From Leptolyngbya sp. PCC 6406 (lineage in GTDB: Bacteria; Cyanobacteriota; Cyanobacteriia; Phormidesmidales; Phormidesmidaceae), in contig NZ_KI913949.1 of assembly GCF_000332095.2 (NCBI RefSeq), positions 2,829,373 to 2,893,372 on the forward strand: a DNA stretch of 64,000 nt. Reading direction: 5' to 3'. The translations under genes and the position numbers were made by a program. The notes beneath the pieces are model-generated. The model was given only the letters and a program-made list of their open reading frames with translations. It searched no databases and was not told where the DNA came from. This document shows, in pieces, positions 28,721-38,561 of this stretch (within the stretch, counting starts at the first letter, position 1; each line of letters starts with the position of its first letter).

Positions 28721-29329
28721 TTAAGCCTGTCGAGAATAGTACTCAACCACGAGCAGTTCATTGACGTTGAGGGCGATCCACTCCCGCTCAATGACGCTGT
28801 TGACCTTGGCTTCCATCTTGGCCTTGTCCAGCTCTAGGTGACTGGGAACATTGGCCAGACCGGGGAATTCCAGGTTAGCTTCGATCAGCTTCTTGGAGGC
28901 ATCGCGATCGCGCACGCCAATGACATCACCAGGACGACACTGGTAGCTGGGAATGCTCACCACCCGGCCATTTACGGTGATGTGACCATGATTCACCGCC
29001 TGACGAGCAGAGGGAATGGTCGGCCCAAAGCCAAGGCGGAAGATGGTGTTGTCCAACCGCATTTCCAGCAGTTGCAGCAATACCAGCCCGGTGGACCCAC
29101 CGGCCCGACGAGCTTTCTTCACATAGCGCAGGAGTTTTTTTTCGGTCAGGCCGTAGTTGAAGCGCAGCTTCTGCTTCTCTTCTAGACGAACGGCATACTC
29201 GGTCTTCTTCTTACGGGCTTGCCCGTGTTGACCAGGAGGATAGTTCTTCCGGGGGGATTTGCGGCTGAGTCCAGGCAGTTCGCCCAGTCGGCGTACAATC
29301 CTGAGGCGTGGGCCTCGATAACGCGCCAT
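28721..29329 (-). CDS. rpsD: 30S ribosomal protein S4
   Basis: A 202-residue protein of normal S4 length. The N-terminus [20 protein letters not shown] and the S4 RNA-binding domain ([20 protein letters not shown], then [15 protein letters not shown]) are clear. S4 nucleates 30S assembly by binding 16S rRNA. It is a single gene outside the main ribosomal clusters, as usual in cyanobacteria. Confidence 0.98.
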   Translation of the reverse strand: MARYRGPRLRIVRRLGELPGLSRKSPRKNYPPGQHGQARKKKTEYAVRLEEKQKLRFNYGLTEKKLLRYVKKARRAGGSTGLVLLQLLEMRLDNTIFRLGFGPTIPSARQAVNHGHITVNGRVVSIPSYQCRPGDVIGVRDRDASKKLIEANLEFPGLANVPSHLELDKAKMEAKVNSVIEREWIALNVNELLVVEYYSRQA

Positions 29330-29417
29330 AGTGTCTTCTCCGTCAAAAGCGTTCCAAAACTCACATTATACCCTAAGGTCGTCCACTGTGAATCCTAGAT
29401 ACGCCCTTTCGCCCTTT

Positions 29418-30203
29418 CTAGGGTTTTACAAATCCGGTTTCTACCTCAGGCAGGTCGGCGAGGTCTTTCTCGGTTGCGATCGCAACTAAAATCACAGTGA
29501 TATTGTCCCGTCCACCGCGCTGCTTAGCCGAGTGAATCAGAGCTTTGACAGCATTGTCACAGGCCCGAATGGACTTGATATGGGACGCGATCAGAGCATC
29601 GGAGAGTTCCTCCGTTAGCCCATCACTACACAGGAGGATGCGATCCCCCGCCTGGATAATCACAGGCTGAATATCAATGCGGTTCAAATCTGCACGCCCT
29701 AAGCACTGAGACAGCACATGCCGCCAGGGATGGGTACGAGATTGGGATATGTTCAACTCCCCATCTCGCACAGCACGAGCAATCCAGGTGTGATCTTCAG
29801 TCACTTGGTCGAGCTTAGGGCCGCGCAACCGATACAGGCGCGAGTCCCCCACATGGGCACACCAGGGATGCTCATCCTCGTCACGAAAGATGATCACGAC
29901 GGCGGTGGTGCCCATGTCACCACGCTCAGGGTGTTTCGATTGATCGTTGAGGATAGCCCGATTGGTTAAGAGAAACGCACGTTGAAGCAGGCGCTGAGTG
30001 GGTTCATTAGACTCCCATTCCTTCTCCAGGTACTCACGAATAGTACTGGTCGCAATCCGGCTAGCCTCCTATCCGCCCGCATGGCCCCCCATGCCATCCG
30101 CCACGATGAAAAATCGTCCTTCAGGGTCGATATAGTAATCATCTTGGTTACTGGAACGCAGCAGCCCGAGGTCCGTCATTCCAGAAAAGAAGCGCTTTAA
30201 CAT
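29418..30203 (-). pseudogene. PP2C-type protein phosphatase gene with an in-frame amber codon
   Basis: The full frame from ATG 30203 (preceded by GAGGGAA) to 29418 is 261 codons and reads as a complete PP2C phosphatase, except for a TAG at codon 45 (30071-30069). Before it comes the metal motif [10 protein letters not shown]. After it, EASRIATSTI continues without frame change. Further motifs are AHVGDSRLYRLR, LCSDGLTE and RGGRDNITVILV. A CAG-to-TAG change (Gln) would explain it. Only an N-terminally truncated 165-residue product from ATG 29915 could be made without readthrough, and it would lack the first metal Asp. The gene starts 20 bp after the ubiB-like gene ends, so they probably form an operon. 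Confidence 0.85.
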
Positions 30204-30222
30204 TGACGTTCCCTCGTAACCC

Positions 30223-32103
30223 TTACGGTAGGCGATCGGCCCGCCCAATACGCAACAGTAGCCGCACTAGAGCAAAACCTGCCACAGTAGCCACAGCGGC
30301 AGCTGCGATCGCTAGCCATAGATATTCATACACCAACAAAATCGTAGCTGATAGAAGAAAAGCTCCCACCAGCAGAGTGTAATTAGTGGCCATATTAACG
30401 CCACTGACCCGCCGCAGAATCCGATCCGTCTCAATTGAGCGCACCCGCACCCGAATATCACCCCGCTCCAGCTTATCGAGGGTGTCCTCTAGGCGTCGGG
30501 GTAGCCCTAGGGCAGTACTGCTCATCTGGGCCGCCTGCCGACCCAATTCACCGAATAGGGTATCAGTAGAGTTAGGAGAATTGCCGTTGGACATAAGTTG
30601 TGCTGCAAAGGGTTTAGCGGCTTCCATGAAATTAAAATCCGGATCCAGCCCCTTACCCACCCCCTCCAGGGTGGAAAAGGCCCGCATCACAAAGGTAAAG
30701 GTGGCGGGAAAGCGGAAAGGCTGATCATAGGCGATCGCATACAAATCGTCCCCGATTGCAGTCACCGACTGCTCCTCAAAGGGCTGATCCATGAAATTAT
30801 CCAGAATGTACTGGATTGACCGCCGCACCGGCCCCATATCATCCACTTCCACCAAAGCCCCCAGATCCACCAGGGAAGCCACCACTAGCCCCGCATCCCG
30901 CTGGGCCACCCCCATAAAGGTCACCATCAAGCGATCGCGAGTAGCGGGCTGCACCTGGCCCATCATGCCAAAGTCATAGAAAATCAAGGCCCCCTCCGCA
31001 CTCACAGCGATATTACCGGGGTGAGGATCGGCATGGAAAAATCCATCATTCAGCAATTGGTGCAAATAGGCCCGCGCCCCCAAATTAGCCAGTCGCTTCC
31101 GATCCAGACCCGAAGCTTCCAGCGCTTCATAGTGGCTGATTTTGATACCGGGGAGATATTCCAGAGTCAATACCCGAGGAGACGCATAGCGCCAGTAAAC
31201 CCGAGGCACCTTGACCCAGTCCTGTCCCCGAAAATTACGGCGAAAGGTGTCAGCATTGCGGCCCTCGTTCAGGTAATCAATCTCTTCCCAAAGAATGCGG
31301 CAGCATTCATCATAGATTCCCAACCAATCCCGACCTTTGCCCCAGTCGGGGTGGTTTTGGAAATAATGGGTAATCCCCTTCAGAATCGAGAGATCAATTT
31401 CAAACAGCTTCTTGAGGCTGGGGCGCTGCACCTTAACCACTACCTCTTCACCAGAGTGGAGTTGGGCACGATGGACCTGGCCCAAACTAGCGGCAGCGAG
31501 GGGAATAGGGTCAAAACTGCGAAACAGATCGGGAATGCGCTTGCCTAAGTCCGCCTCCACAATTTCTTGGGCTTGCTCGTAACTAAAGGCGGGCACTCGG
31601 TCTTGGAGTTTCGACAACTCCTCCACATATTCCGCCGGAAACAGATCGGCACGAGTGGAAAAAAGTTGCCCCACCTTAATAAAGGTCGGCCCTAAATCTA
31701 AAAGAGTTTCTCGGATCCAGACCGCCTGTTGCCGTCGGCGCTGGGCCTGTTTTTCTGGTGTGATGGTGCCCCCGTAGCTCCATGCCTTGCCATAGAGCCA
31801 ACGAGCCCCCAACAAACGCAACACAAAGGACCAAATATCAATGGTGCGCCGACTGCGAGAATAGCGCCGCCGACTCCAGCGATAGGCTTTGGCATTATGG
31901 GTCGGGAGGGATTCCTTGGGCACTGCCGGAGGGAGGGGAGGTTCCTCAGAAGGGGGGGATGAAATCGCATCCACCAAAACAATGGTTCCCTTCGGCGCGG
32001 GGGTTAAATCCCCAGCCCCGTGGTTCTCAACAGCATCGGCCCCAGTGCCATGATCAGGGGAGGCCGACAAGAAAACGGAAGAATCTTTAGACAGCGCAGA
32101 CAC
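30223..32103 (-). CDS. ABC1/UbiB-family atypical kinase
   Basis: A 626-residue protein. The family hallmark KxGQ motif is in [19 protein letters not shown]. The Ala-rich nucleotide loop is [13 protein letters not shown], the catalytic stretch is [13 protein letters not shown] and the metal motif is [10 protein letters not shown]. Two TM helices lie at the C-terminus (about 565-615). Residues 1-80 are a Pro/Ser-rich extension. Family members support quinone (plastoquinone, ubiquinone) metabolism in membranes. A PP2C phosphatase gene follows closely, which suggests linked roles in phosphorylation, though that gene carries a stop. Confidence 0.9.
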   Translation of the reverse strand: MSALSKDSSVFLSASPDHGTGADAVENHGAGDLTPAPKGTIVLVDAISSPPSEEPPLPPAVPKESLPTHNAKAYRWSRRRYSRSRRTIDIWSFVLRLLGARWLYGKAWSYGGTITPEKQAQRRRQQAVWIRETLLDLGPTFIKVGQLFSTRADLFPAEYVEELSKLQDRVPAFSYEQAQEIVEADLGKRIPDLFRSFDPIPLAAASLGQVHRAQLHSGEEVVVKVQRPSLKKLFEIDLSILKGITHYFQNHPDWGKGRDWLGIYDECCRILWEEIDYLNEGRNADTFRRNFRGQDWVKVPRVYWRYASPRVLTLEYLPGIKISHYEALEASGLDRKRLANLGARAYLHQLLNDGFFHADPHPGNIAVSAEGALIFYDFGMMGQVQPATRDRLMVTFMGVAQRDAGLVVASLVDLGALVEVDDMGPVRRSIQYILDNFMDQPFEEQSVTAIGDDLYAIAYDQPFRFPATFTFVMRAFSTLEGVGKGLDPDFNFMEAAKPFAAQLMSNGNSPNSTDTLFGELGRQAAQMSSTALGLPRRLEDTLDKLERGDIRVRVRSIETDRILRRVSGVNMATNYTLLVGAFLLSATILLVYEYLWLAIAAAAVATVAGFALVRLLLRIGRADRLP

Positions 32104-32276
32104 TCAGGCTCCTAACCATTACAACGTAGCCATGGACAAAACTGACCTAGCGGAGCCCTGCACCCCAACCCATCCCGTTTCCTGTCTCAGGAATGCTGTG
32201 GATCTAGATCCAGACAGATTAGAACCAGACAGAGTCTCAATTTCTGTCTGTCTTTACCGCCAGCGAAAAACCCAGC

Positions 32277-32606
32277 CTAGTTAGACGCGGCTCGATATTG
32301 TTGCAGGGATGCGCGCACTTGGGCAATTTCTGCCCGCAGCGTATCAATAGTGGCCTGGAGATCTGGCTGGGCCGATCCTGCCGCTGTTGCTCCCGGACTG
32401 GTGGGACGATTTTGCAAGGCTTCGGCCTCGTCGTGGTCAGCCCGAGCGATGACCTCATCCGCAAACTGGCGGAGAGTTTCTCGCTGTTCTGCATCGAACT
32501 GCCCTAGGCTGCTGAGGGCATCGGTCACGGTTCGCTCTACCTGCTCCCCCACCGTTGAGGCCAGGGCGCGACCGAGAAAAAAGGCACGCACCATTGGGTT
32601 ACTCAT
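32277..32606 (-). CDS. Conserved small cyanobacterial protein
   Basis: A 109-residue protein. The start was chosen at the second Met (SNPMVRAFFLGRALASTVGE) rather than at 32615. It is predicted mostly helical, with FDAEQRETLRQFADEV in the middle and a C-terminal helix DLQATIDTLRAEIAQVRASL that may be a coiled coil. I believe this is a family conserved in cyanobacteria and perhaps plastids (possibly DUF6825), but its function is unknown. Confidence 0.72.
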   Translation of the reverse strand: MSNPMVRAFFLGRALASTVGEQVERTVTDALSSLGQFDAEQRETLRQFADEVIARADHDEAEALQNRPTSPGATAAGSAQPDLQATIDTLRAEIAQVRASLQQYRAASN

Positions 32607-32725
32607 TATTGTCACACTTTATTACAGCCGCTTACGGAAAATTATAACTCGCTCGTTCCAAGCTGCCCTGACTTATGGCCTATTCCCCCGTAAACAATCT
32701 GCCTCTGGGTAGGTACGGGTGTATT

Positions 32726-34279
32726 TCATTCGGAGGATGGGGCAGGGGCAGGAGCGGGAACGTTTTCGGGGATGGGAGCCGGAGCGATAGGGGGGGGTGG
32801 GGCGACTTCGGGCTGCATTGGCTCTGGCATGGGGTTTCTGGGTTGGTTCACCTCAGGGGGGGCTGTGTTGTCCGTTTCTACTGGAGTGCTGCGGGGTGTC
32901 AGCGGGGGGGCTGGACTGTTGAAGTCTGCATCCCAATTTTGGGAATCGGTGGGGGATCCAAAATCTGAGCTGGGCCAATCATCTGAAGTGGGGGGCCGAT
33001 TCCAGGCGGGATCGGAAATGGGGGGGCGAATACCATCACCCTCGGGTAAGAAGGGACTCTCGAAGGTGGCGTCTAGGCGATCACCAGACCAATCGCTGCG
33101 GGAGGGGAAGCTCTGATCCGGGTCTAAGCGGACCTGACCCGGTAGTCCGCTGGGGGTGAGTCGCCAAGCAGCACCTGCCGCCACGCCGCCGACAGCGGCG
33201 ACGAGGGCTGTCCCCAAAAGAGCAATGGAGAGCCGACGGTGGGAAGATCGCGATGGGCCTTTAGGGCTGGTCTTTGACCATCGCGGTTTTTGCTGGGGAT
33301 TTTTCTGCTGGAGGCTGGCGTTAGGCTGGGGCAACGGGGCAACAGCCACCGTTGCGCTGACCTCAGCCGATGTTGATGATAGGTCCGAAGACGGGTCCGG
33401 TAAGGCCAGATCTGGACCAGCCCCCTTTGCCTCTGGAGGAAACGCAGCGGTCGGTGCTGCCGGAGCATCCGTTCCCACCGTTGACCGAACTGCCGCTGCT
33501 GTCGCCCCCACCGTTACCGCCACTGGATTCAGGCTATCTGGTAACGTCTGGAGCCATGCCCCAATCTGATCGGCGAGGGCCTGATGGGTCGAGGACATTG
33601 CCTCTGGGGACAGATTCCCTAGACCGGCCTGGACGGCTTGAATGATTAGGGGACTCAGGGTGGGCTGCTGCTGGCCTAGGGTCTGGCTGCACTGGGCGAG
33701 ATGCTCTAGCTCTGGCAATTGCCCCATGAGCAGACTGTAAAGCAGGGCAGCTAAGCCCCGCAGGGGATGGGCTAGGGTGGCTAGCTCCTGAGTCGGGGTC
33801 GGCAGGGCTGAGGAAGTCAATCCTGTCAAAATAACGGGGAGGCCATCGGTGGGAAGCCAAATTCGGTTGGGGGACAGGTCTACGGAGGGAAGCCCCTGGG
33901 TCAGGAGCCACTGCACGCCCTCTGCGGTGTGGCGGGTCAGGGCCAGGGCCACTTTGGGGGAGGCGGGAGACCGGTGGCGACACAGTTGCGACCAGGGTTG
34001 CCCCAAGGCTGTGCCCATGGCTAGGTAGTGGGTATCTCCCTCGGCAAAGGTTTGGAGGGGCTGGGGCAGCGGCGGGCGGGGAGCAAAGGCGAGGCTCTGG
34101 AGCCGCCGCTGGACGGTATCCCCGAGGGGCGTGGTCCCTGGCGTTAGCACTTGCAGGTAAACGGACATCCCGGTGGGGATGTGGGTGCCCCAGTAGAGCG
34201 CTCCATTGGGGGCGTCCTCTAGGAGGGCATCAATGATGTAGTGGCCGTCTTGGAGGGCGGTGCCGGAAGCCAGGGGCAT
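32726..34279 (-). CDS. Degenerate Ser/Thr kinase-like protein with TM helix and Pro-rich tail
   Basis: A 517-residue protein. Residues 1-235 align in layout with Hanks-type kinases: GHYIIDALLEDAPNGALYWG resembles the glycine-rich loop, and SVDLSPNRIWLPTDG sits where the HRDxxxxN loop should be. The Lys, catalytic HRD Asp and DFG are not recognisable, so it is probably a pseudokinase. A Ser/Pro/Ala linker leads to a TM helix near 350-370 (SIALLGTALVAAVGGVAAGA). The last about 140 residues are an exported Pro-rich region with repeated APAP and PPP motifs. It could act as a scaffold or sensor. Confidence 0.7.
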   Translation of the reverse strand: MPLASGTALQDGHYIIDALLEDAPNGALYWGTHIPTGMSVYLQVLTPGTTPLGDTVQRRLQSLAFAPRPPLPQPLQTFAEGDTHYLAMGTALGQPWSQLCRHRSPASPKVALALTRHTAEGVQWLLTQGLPSVDLSPNRIWLPTDGLPVILTGLTSSALPTPTQELATLAHPLRGLAALLYSLLMGQLPELEHLAQCSQTLGQQQPTLSPLIIQAVQAGLGNLSPEAMSSTHQALADQIGAWLQTLPDSLNPVAVTVGATAAAVRSTVGTDAPAAPTAAFPPEAKGAGPDLALPDPSSDLSSTSAEVSATVAVAPLPQPNASLQQKNPQQKPRWSKTSPKGPSRSSHRRLSIALLGTALVAAVGGVAAGAAWRLTPSGLPGQVRLDPDQSFPSRSDWSGDRLDATFESPFLPEGDGIRPPISDPAWNRPPTSDDWPSSDFGSPTDSQNWDADFNSPAPPLTPRSTPVETDNTAPPEVNQPRNPMPEPMQPEVAPPPPIAPAPIPENVPAPAPAPSSE

Positions 34280-34425
34280 AGATTTCAGGAACGCCGCTGA
34301 ACGGCGGTGGGTTGAAGAAGGTTAGCAGAAGGTAGTTTGGAAAACTTTTAGACAAACTTTCCATAATCTACCCTGTTGTACCCCCTTGGTGCAGATACAA
34401 AGGACACTGTTGGGATCAGTTGGGA

Positions 34426-37287
34426 TCACTCTGGCAGTGGGTAGTGGTGGCGCAAAAAGGCTTCAGCGCTAGCGCGATCGCAGATCTTTCCATCCAGGGT
34501 CGCCGCTAGCAGAGCGGTGAGCATCTGCCGGTAGTGGGGACCCCGGCGGTAGCCCAGAGCTTGTAGATCATGGCCGTTCAGGGGAGCATTGACCTGGGAC
34601 CAAGCCATCAAATAGCGCCAGATTATCTGACCCATGGGTCGGGGATGGCGCACACTCACCAACACCAGTGTACCGAGATCGTAGGGACTGAGGGCTTGGG
34701 CCAAAACGCTAGGGGGCTGGCGCTGAGACAGAATGGGGATTAGGGCTGTTTCAACATCTGCGAGGTGGGTCAGACGGTCCACGGTTTCCTGGGGCAGTTG
34801 TAGGTTTGTGGCTACAACGGCGCGCTGGTTCTGAGGGGTCAGTTCTTGTTTGTCCCTGGGATTGGGATCGGGATTTGGGTCGGCGGGAATCGCGGCGATC
34901 AGCACCTCTAGGCGCATTTGCCAGGGCACCAGTCCGGCCAAGGCGGGCACCTGGGTCATCCAGCGGCTAACCCGCCGCATCTGGTGCCAAAGACGATGAC
35001 TCAGGACTAGGTCGGGGTGTAAACACCCTAGTGCCCCCAGTCGATCCAGCAGGGCTAGAGCGGTCTGCCAATAGGGGGCTTGAAAAATTAGTTTGAGTTC
35101 CGCCTTGAGCCGAGTTTGAAGGCCAGGAAGGCGGACGATTTCCCGCTGGAGTTGGGTGTAGATGCCGCTATGGATGGCGTGGTGGATGAAGCCCTCAGTC
35201 TGGGGATCGAGGGTGAACCCCAACCGCACCGCAAACCGTACCGCTCGGTAGATGCGGGTGGGGTCTTCGATAAAACTGTTGGCGTGGAGCACCCGCACCT
35301 GCCGCTGCTGCACGTCCAGCCGCCCTCCAAAAAAGTCCAGCAGCAGTCCGGGCTGGGGGGGGGTCAGGCGCAGGGCCATGGCGTTAATGGTGAAGTCTCG
35401 TCGGTAGAGATCCTGGCGAATGGAACTGGCTTCTACCTCAGGATTGGCGGCGGGGTAGGGGTAAAACTCTGTGCGGGCAGTGGCGATATCAATCATTAGA
35501 TTGGGCTCTCCCGTTGCCCGATGCCAAACCAGGGCAGCGGTTTGGAAGCGGCCATAGATCTGCACCTCCACCTCTGGGTATTGGACCTGCACCGCCTGGG
35601 CCAACCAAGGACCGGCTCCTCCAGGGGGCGCGGGGTCGGCCCCATCTACCACCAGATCTACGTCTTGAAGATTCAGGGGCATGGGGTCTGGGGTGAGAAA
35701 CAGTTCTCGCACGGCTCCGCCGACGAGGTACAGATGCCAGCCTTGGCGGGTGGCCAGATCTGCGATCGCACTCAAGATGGTCCACAGGTCGGGGCTTAAT
35801 CGGGCCTTCATCTGCCGTAGCAGGAGGGTGGGGGCGGGGGACGGCAACCGGGGCACCGATGGAGCCGACAGCAGGGCGGAATCTTCACTGCCGTCGGTGT
35901 GGCGCTGGCGTAGCACGTCTGTGCGGGTGACTATCCCCACCAGTTGGTCTTGGTCAAGGACGGGCAGACGACCAATGTCGTAGGTCACCATCAGGGCCTC
36001 GATTTCAGGTAGGGGCGTGGTGGTGGTGATGGTTTTCAAATTAGTGGTCATGTAGCCCTTCACTGGAGCATGGCTAAAGCCATGGTGGAGGGCCAGATCA
36101 ATATCGCGGCGGGAGATAATGCCCACCAGAGAGCCCTCTTCATCCACCACCGAGAGCCCGGAGTGACCGTAGCGCAGGAGGATGCGCTGGGCCTCCTGAA
36201 TCGAGGTGTGTGGCCGAAGCGTCCGCACCGGGGAAGACATGATTTCTTGGGCGGTGGGGGCGGTGGGGATTTGCTGGCGGAGTTGTTGGAGTATCTGCTG
36301 AACCAGGGTTTCACTCGCAGAGCCGCCGCCTATTGCTTCCCCTACTTCCCCCGTTGATGGCTCTGAAACCGTGAGGGTGACGGCGGCGGCGGCGGCATGG
36401 CCGCCCCCCCCTAAGGGAGAAAATAGGGCACCAAAGTTCAAGCCAGGTCGATCGCCTTGGGCAGCGCCTCGGCCCCGAGCACGACCAATGAGGACAAGTT
36501 TGCTACTACCCTCGGAGCCCGCCGCCAGGGGATAGCTGGCCGCCAGCAGCAAACTATCACTATCACTGAGGGTGATGAGGCGATCAGCAAGGCCCGACAG
36601 GCCAGGAATGTGGTGGTCCATGGCGAGGTGAACCCAGGCTAGGGTGTGGCCCCCGTGGCGCTCCCGGTGCAGATCTGCGATCGCATTTTCCAACCAGTGG
36701 CGCAGCAGGGGCGACAGTTCCGGCTCTATAAACTCACTCACGATGCGGGGGAGGGCTCCCTGGGTCATGAGCCAAGCCAGGGCGGTGGCATCCCGAGGGG
36801 TGGTGGTCTCAAAGGTAAGAGAGCCGGTATCGACATGGATGCCCAGAGCCATGACGTTCGCCTGGGCCACGGTGAGGGTCGCCCCCTGGGCCTGCAATTG
36901 CTCCACCACCAGGGTGGTAGCGGCCCCCACGGCTTCCACATGGCGCTCAGTGGCGGGGATATCGCCCTCACCTCCGGGATGGTGATCGTAAAGTGCGATC
37001 GCGCCCCCTCGCTTCACCACCCCATCGATCCAGTCCGCGACGGAGCCCAACCGCTCCCGCCGCTGGGTATCCACCACTGTGATTCGTCCCACCTGCTCCA
37101 AGGGCACCGCCCGTCGCTCGATCAGGGCATATTCGTCCCGGTGAAAGGCGAGAAAGGTTTGCACGGTGGGATGGCAGCCCCCTGCCAGAACAATCCGAGT
37201 TCCGGGCTGGAGCAGAGTAATGCCCACCGCTGCCCCCAGGGTGTCAAAATCCGCCGTCGTATGGCACAGAACCAGATCCAACCCCAC
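34426..37287 (-). CDS. DHH/DHHA1-CBS-CBS-CCA tRNA nucleotidyltransferase fusion protein
   Basis: A 953-residue multi-domain protein from GTG 37287. Residues about 1-320 form a DHH phosphoesterase (TTADFDTLGAA, ALYDHHPGG, HVDTGSLTFETT) plus DHHA1 (GGGGHAAAAAV). Two CBS domains follow at about 340-460 (for example HTSIQEAQRILLRYGHSGLS). From about 500 comes the class II nucleotidyltransferase: LVGGAVREL, then QDVDLVVDG, RRDFTINAMA and DPTRIYRAVRFAVRLGF. It should add CCA or A residues to tRNA, with the DHH and CBS parts adding hydrolysis or adenylate sensing. This architecture is known from cyanobacteria. Confidence 0.9.
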   Translation of the reverse strand: MGLDLVLCHTTADFDTLGAAVGITLLQPGTRIVLAGGCHPTVQTFLAFHRDEYALIERRAVPLEQVGRITVVDTQRRERLGSVADWIDGVVKRGGAIALYDHHPGGEGDIPATERHVEAVGAATTLVVEQLQAQGATLTVAQANVMALGIHVDTGSLTFETTTPRDATALAWLMTQGALPRIVSEFIEPELSPLLRHWLENAIADLHRERHGGHTLAWVHLAMDHHIPGLSGLADRLITLSDSDSLLLAASYPLAAGSEGSSKLVLIGRARGRGAAQGDRPGLNFGALFSPLGGGGHAAAAAVTLTVSEPSTGEVGEAIGGGSASETLVQQILQQLRQQIPTAPTAQEIMSSPVRTLRPHTSIQEAQRILLRYGHSGLSVVDEEGSLVGIISRRDIDLALHHGFSHAPVKGYMTTNLKTITTTTPLPEIEALMVTYDIGRLPVLDQDQLVGIVTRTDVLRQRHTDGSEDSALLSAPSVPRLPSPAPTLLLRQMKARLSPDLWTILSAIADLATRQGWHLYLVGGAVRELFLTPDPMPLNLQDVDLVVDGADPAPPGGAGPWLAQAVQVQYPEVEVQIYGRFQTAALVWHRATGEPNLMIDIATARTEFYPYPAANPEVEASSIRQDLYRRDFTINAMALRLTPPQPGLLLDFFGGRLDVQQRQVRVLHANSFIEDPTRIYRAVRFAVRLGFTLDPQTEGFIHHAIHSGIYTQLQREIVRLPGLQTRLKAELKLIFQAPYWQTALALLDRLGALGCLHPDLVLSHRLWHQMRRVSRWMTQVPALAGLVPWQMRLEVLIAAIPADPNPDPNPRDKQELTPQNQRAVVATNLQLPQETVDRLTHLADVETALIPILSQRQPPSVLAQALSPYDLGTLVLVSVRHPRPMGQIIWRYLMAWSQVNAPLNGHDLQALGYRRGPHYRQMLTALLAATLDGKICDRASAEAFLRHHYPLPE

Positions 37288-37358
37288 CCCCTATTCGGCC
37301 CCAATCCGATTGGATTGACATGACCTAAATCATAGGCGGTGAAACCCGTGAGGGCAGT

Positions 37359-37595
37359 TTGGCGCAAATCTCGGACTTGAGTTTGATCATCCGGGAGGTC
37401 ATTTTAGACAGCGTAGCGGTGACAGATTTGGAATTTAGGCGGCAAGATCAGTATGGCGAACGTTATCAGACCGTGAGCCTCATTCAAGAGATGGCGGATA
37501 CCGCCTGGTGGGTGAGGACTGGATGGATGGTTCGGTTGCGGGAGACGGTAGCCCGGTTCGTGACGGCGGTTCCAGAACGGTCTAAGGGAGAATGA
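37359..37595 (+). CDS. Small hypothetical, probably 5'-truncated gene remnant
   Basis: The 78-codon frame starts at TTG 37359 with no ribosome binding site. The C-terminal part (YGERYQTVSLIQEMADTAWW, then VRTGWMVRLR) looks protein-like, but I cannot name a family. It overlaps the next small frame by ATGA, an arrangement typical of cotranscribed toxin/antitoxin or immunity genes. It probably lost its 5' end. Confidence 0.4.
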   Translation: MAQISDLSLIIREVILDSVAVTDLEFRRQDQYGERYQTVSLIQEMADTAWWVRTGWMVRLRETVARFVTAVPERSKGE

Positions 37596-37768
37596 TGGAG
37601 CAATTTAACGGACTAGACCAGGTGCAGTTGCAAGAGGCCATTTCCCTATCTGGGGAGATGAGTAATGCGCTGGAACCCGCCGAATCGGTCTCTGCTAGCA
37701 CGATGGGCACCATTGTGGAGGTGTTGGAGCCGGGGCAGGCGTTTATCGGTAGGTCAAATGAAAATTGA
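37595..37768 (+). CDS. Truncated DUF4926-like small protein
   Basis: A 57-codon frame. The middle, MGTIVEVLEPGQAFIG, resembles the core of DUF4926 proteins, small beta-rich partners of toxin-like genes, whose next strand normally continues with a VEF motif. Here the frame instead runs into the start of the next gene and stops, so the C-terminus has been replaced. It starts at ATGA overlapping the previous gene and overlaps the next by 11 bp. Confidence 0.45.
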   Translation: MEQFNGLDQVQLQEAISLSGEMSNALEPAESVSASTMGTIVEVLEPGQAFIGRSNEN

Positions 37769-38288
37769 GGGTCTACGGCTCAAGAATTTCAAGGTATTTC
37801 AATCGGTAGAAGTCAAAGACTTGCCTCAGTTCTGTGTTTTTGTTGGCCACAATGGGACGGGCAAGAGTACGATTTTTAGCGTGTTTGAGTTTCTGAAGGA
37901 AGCCATGGCCAGCAATGTCAATGCGGCTTTGGGGCGCTTGGGTGGGAGTCGAGGTTTGGCCGAGGTACGTGGCCAAAAGGGGCTAGTGCGTATTGCGTGC
38001 CGAGAGTTGGAAAGTTTTTATTTAGGGGATTTGCCGGCAGTGGCGACAGCGATGGAGATGCCGCAACTTGTGAAGCAGCAGGTCAGTAGTAAGTTTCGGA
38101 TTCCAGATGATCTAAATAATGCTAAGCAGGAATTGAAGAAATTAACTCGAAATCGATATCAGGAGGTGGCTAGTTCACGGGCGATCGCTCCATTTCTGAA
38201 TCTTGATTTGGATGCGTCTAGGAATTGTTCAAGGAGTTTTTGCCATCTAATATGGGGGATTGATCAAATTTTGGCTATTGAGGTTTGA
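37758..38288 (+). pseudogene. Chimeric remnant: AAA ATPase N-terminus joined to DUF4276 C-terminus
   Basis: A 176-codon frame from ATG 37758. Residues 1 to about 75 are the start of a RecF/OLD-like AAA ATPase, with IEGLRLKNFKVFQ and the P-loop GHNGTGKSTIFSVFEF. From about residue 76 the sequence switches to the C-terminal part of a DUF4276 (TOPRIM-like) protein: RIACRELESFYLGDLPAV, KQELKKLT and YQEVASSRAIAPFL. The ATPase body (signature, Walker B) and the DUF4276 N-terminus are absent. In other genomes these are two adjacent genes, so an in-frame deletion of roughly 1.5 kb would create this join (size inferred from typical lengths). It is probably a non-functional relic of a two-gene defence or toxin module. 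Confidence 0.7.
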
Positions 38289-38340
38289 CTAGGAGGAACG
38301 GCAGATGCGGATTACTATGTCTTGCCTTTAACTAAACCCC

Positions 38341-38561
38341 TCAAGCAGCATAGCCACGAATCTCAACCTCAGCACCACTAGCAATAGCTGATTCCGCCCG
38401 TTCTAGCAGTTTCCCAGTCACCTAATCGCTGAGGTAGTATTCACCGCAGTTATCACAGACCTCCGCAGGCACACGCTTAAACACGACAATTGCACCTTCT
38501 CGTTCTAGTGCGTGACTAGGCTAGCTTGGGTCGTACCTTGTTTGCAGATTACACAGTTCAT
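38341..38561 (-). pseudogene. Decayed MqsA/YgiT-type zinc-finger antitoxin gene
   Basis: On the minus strand, ATG 38561 begins MNCVICKQG, the first CxxC half of the zinc site. The frame breaks after VTH, and the next frame continues LEREGAIVVFKRVPAEVCDN, then CGEYYLSD, an amber codon, then VTGKLLERAE, ending GYAA at 38341. One missing base and one TAG therefore disable the gene. Its ATG overlaps the stop of the DUF4258 gene (ATGA), the usual toxin-antitoxin order. Confidence 0.75.

Noticed and set aside
30069-30071. Amber codon as a recoding site for a special amino acid
   Set aside because: There is no pyrrolysine machinery or recoding element in view, and the PP2C family usually has an ordinary residue here. 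Mutation or sequencing error is simpler.
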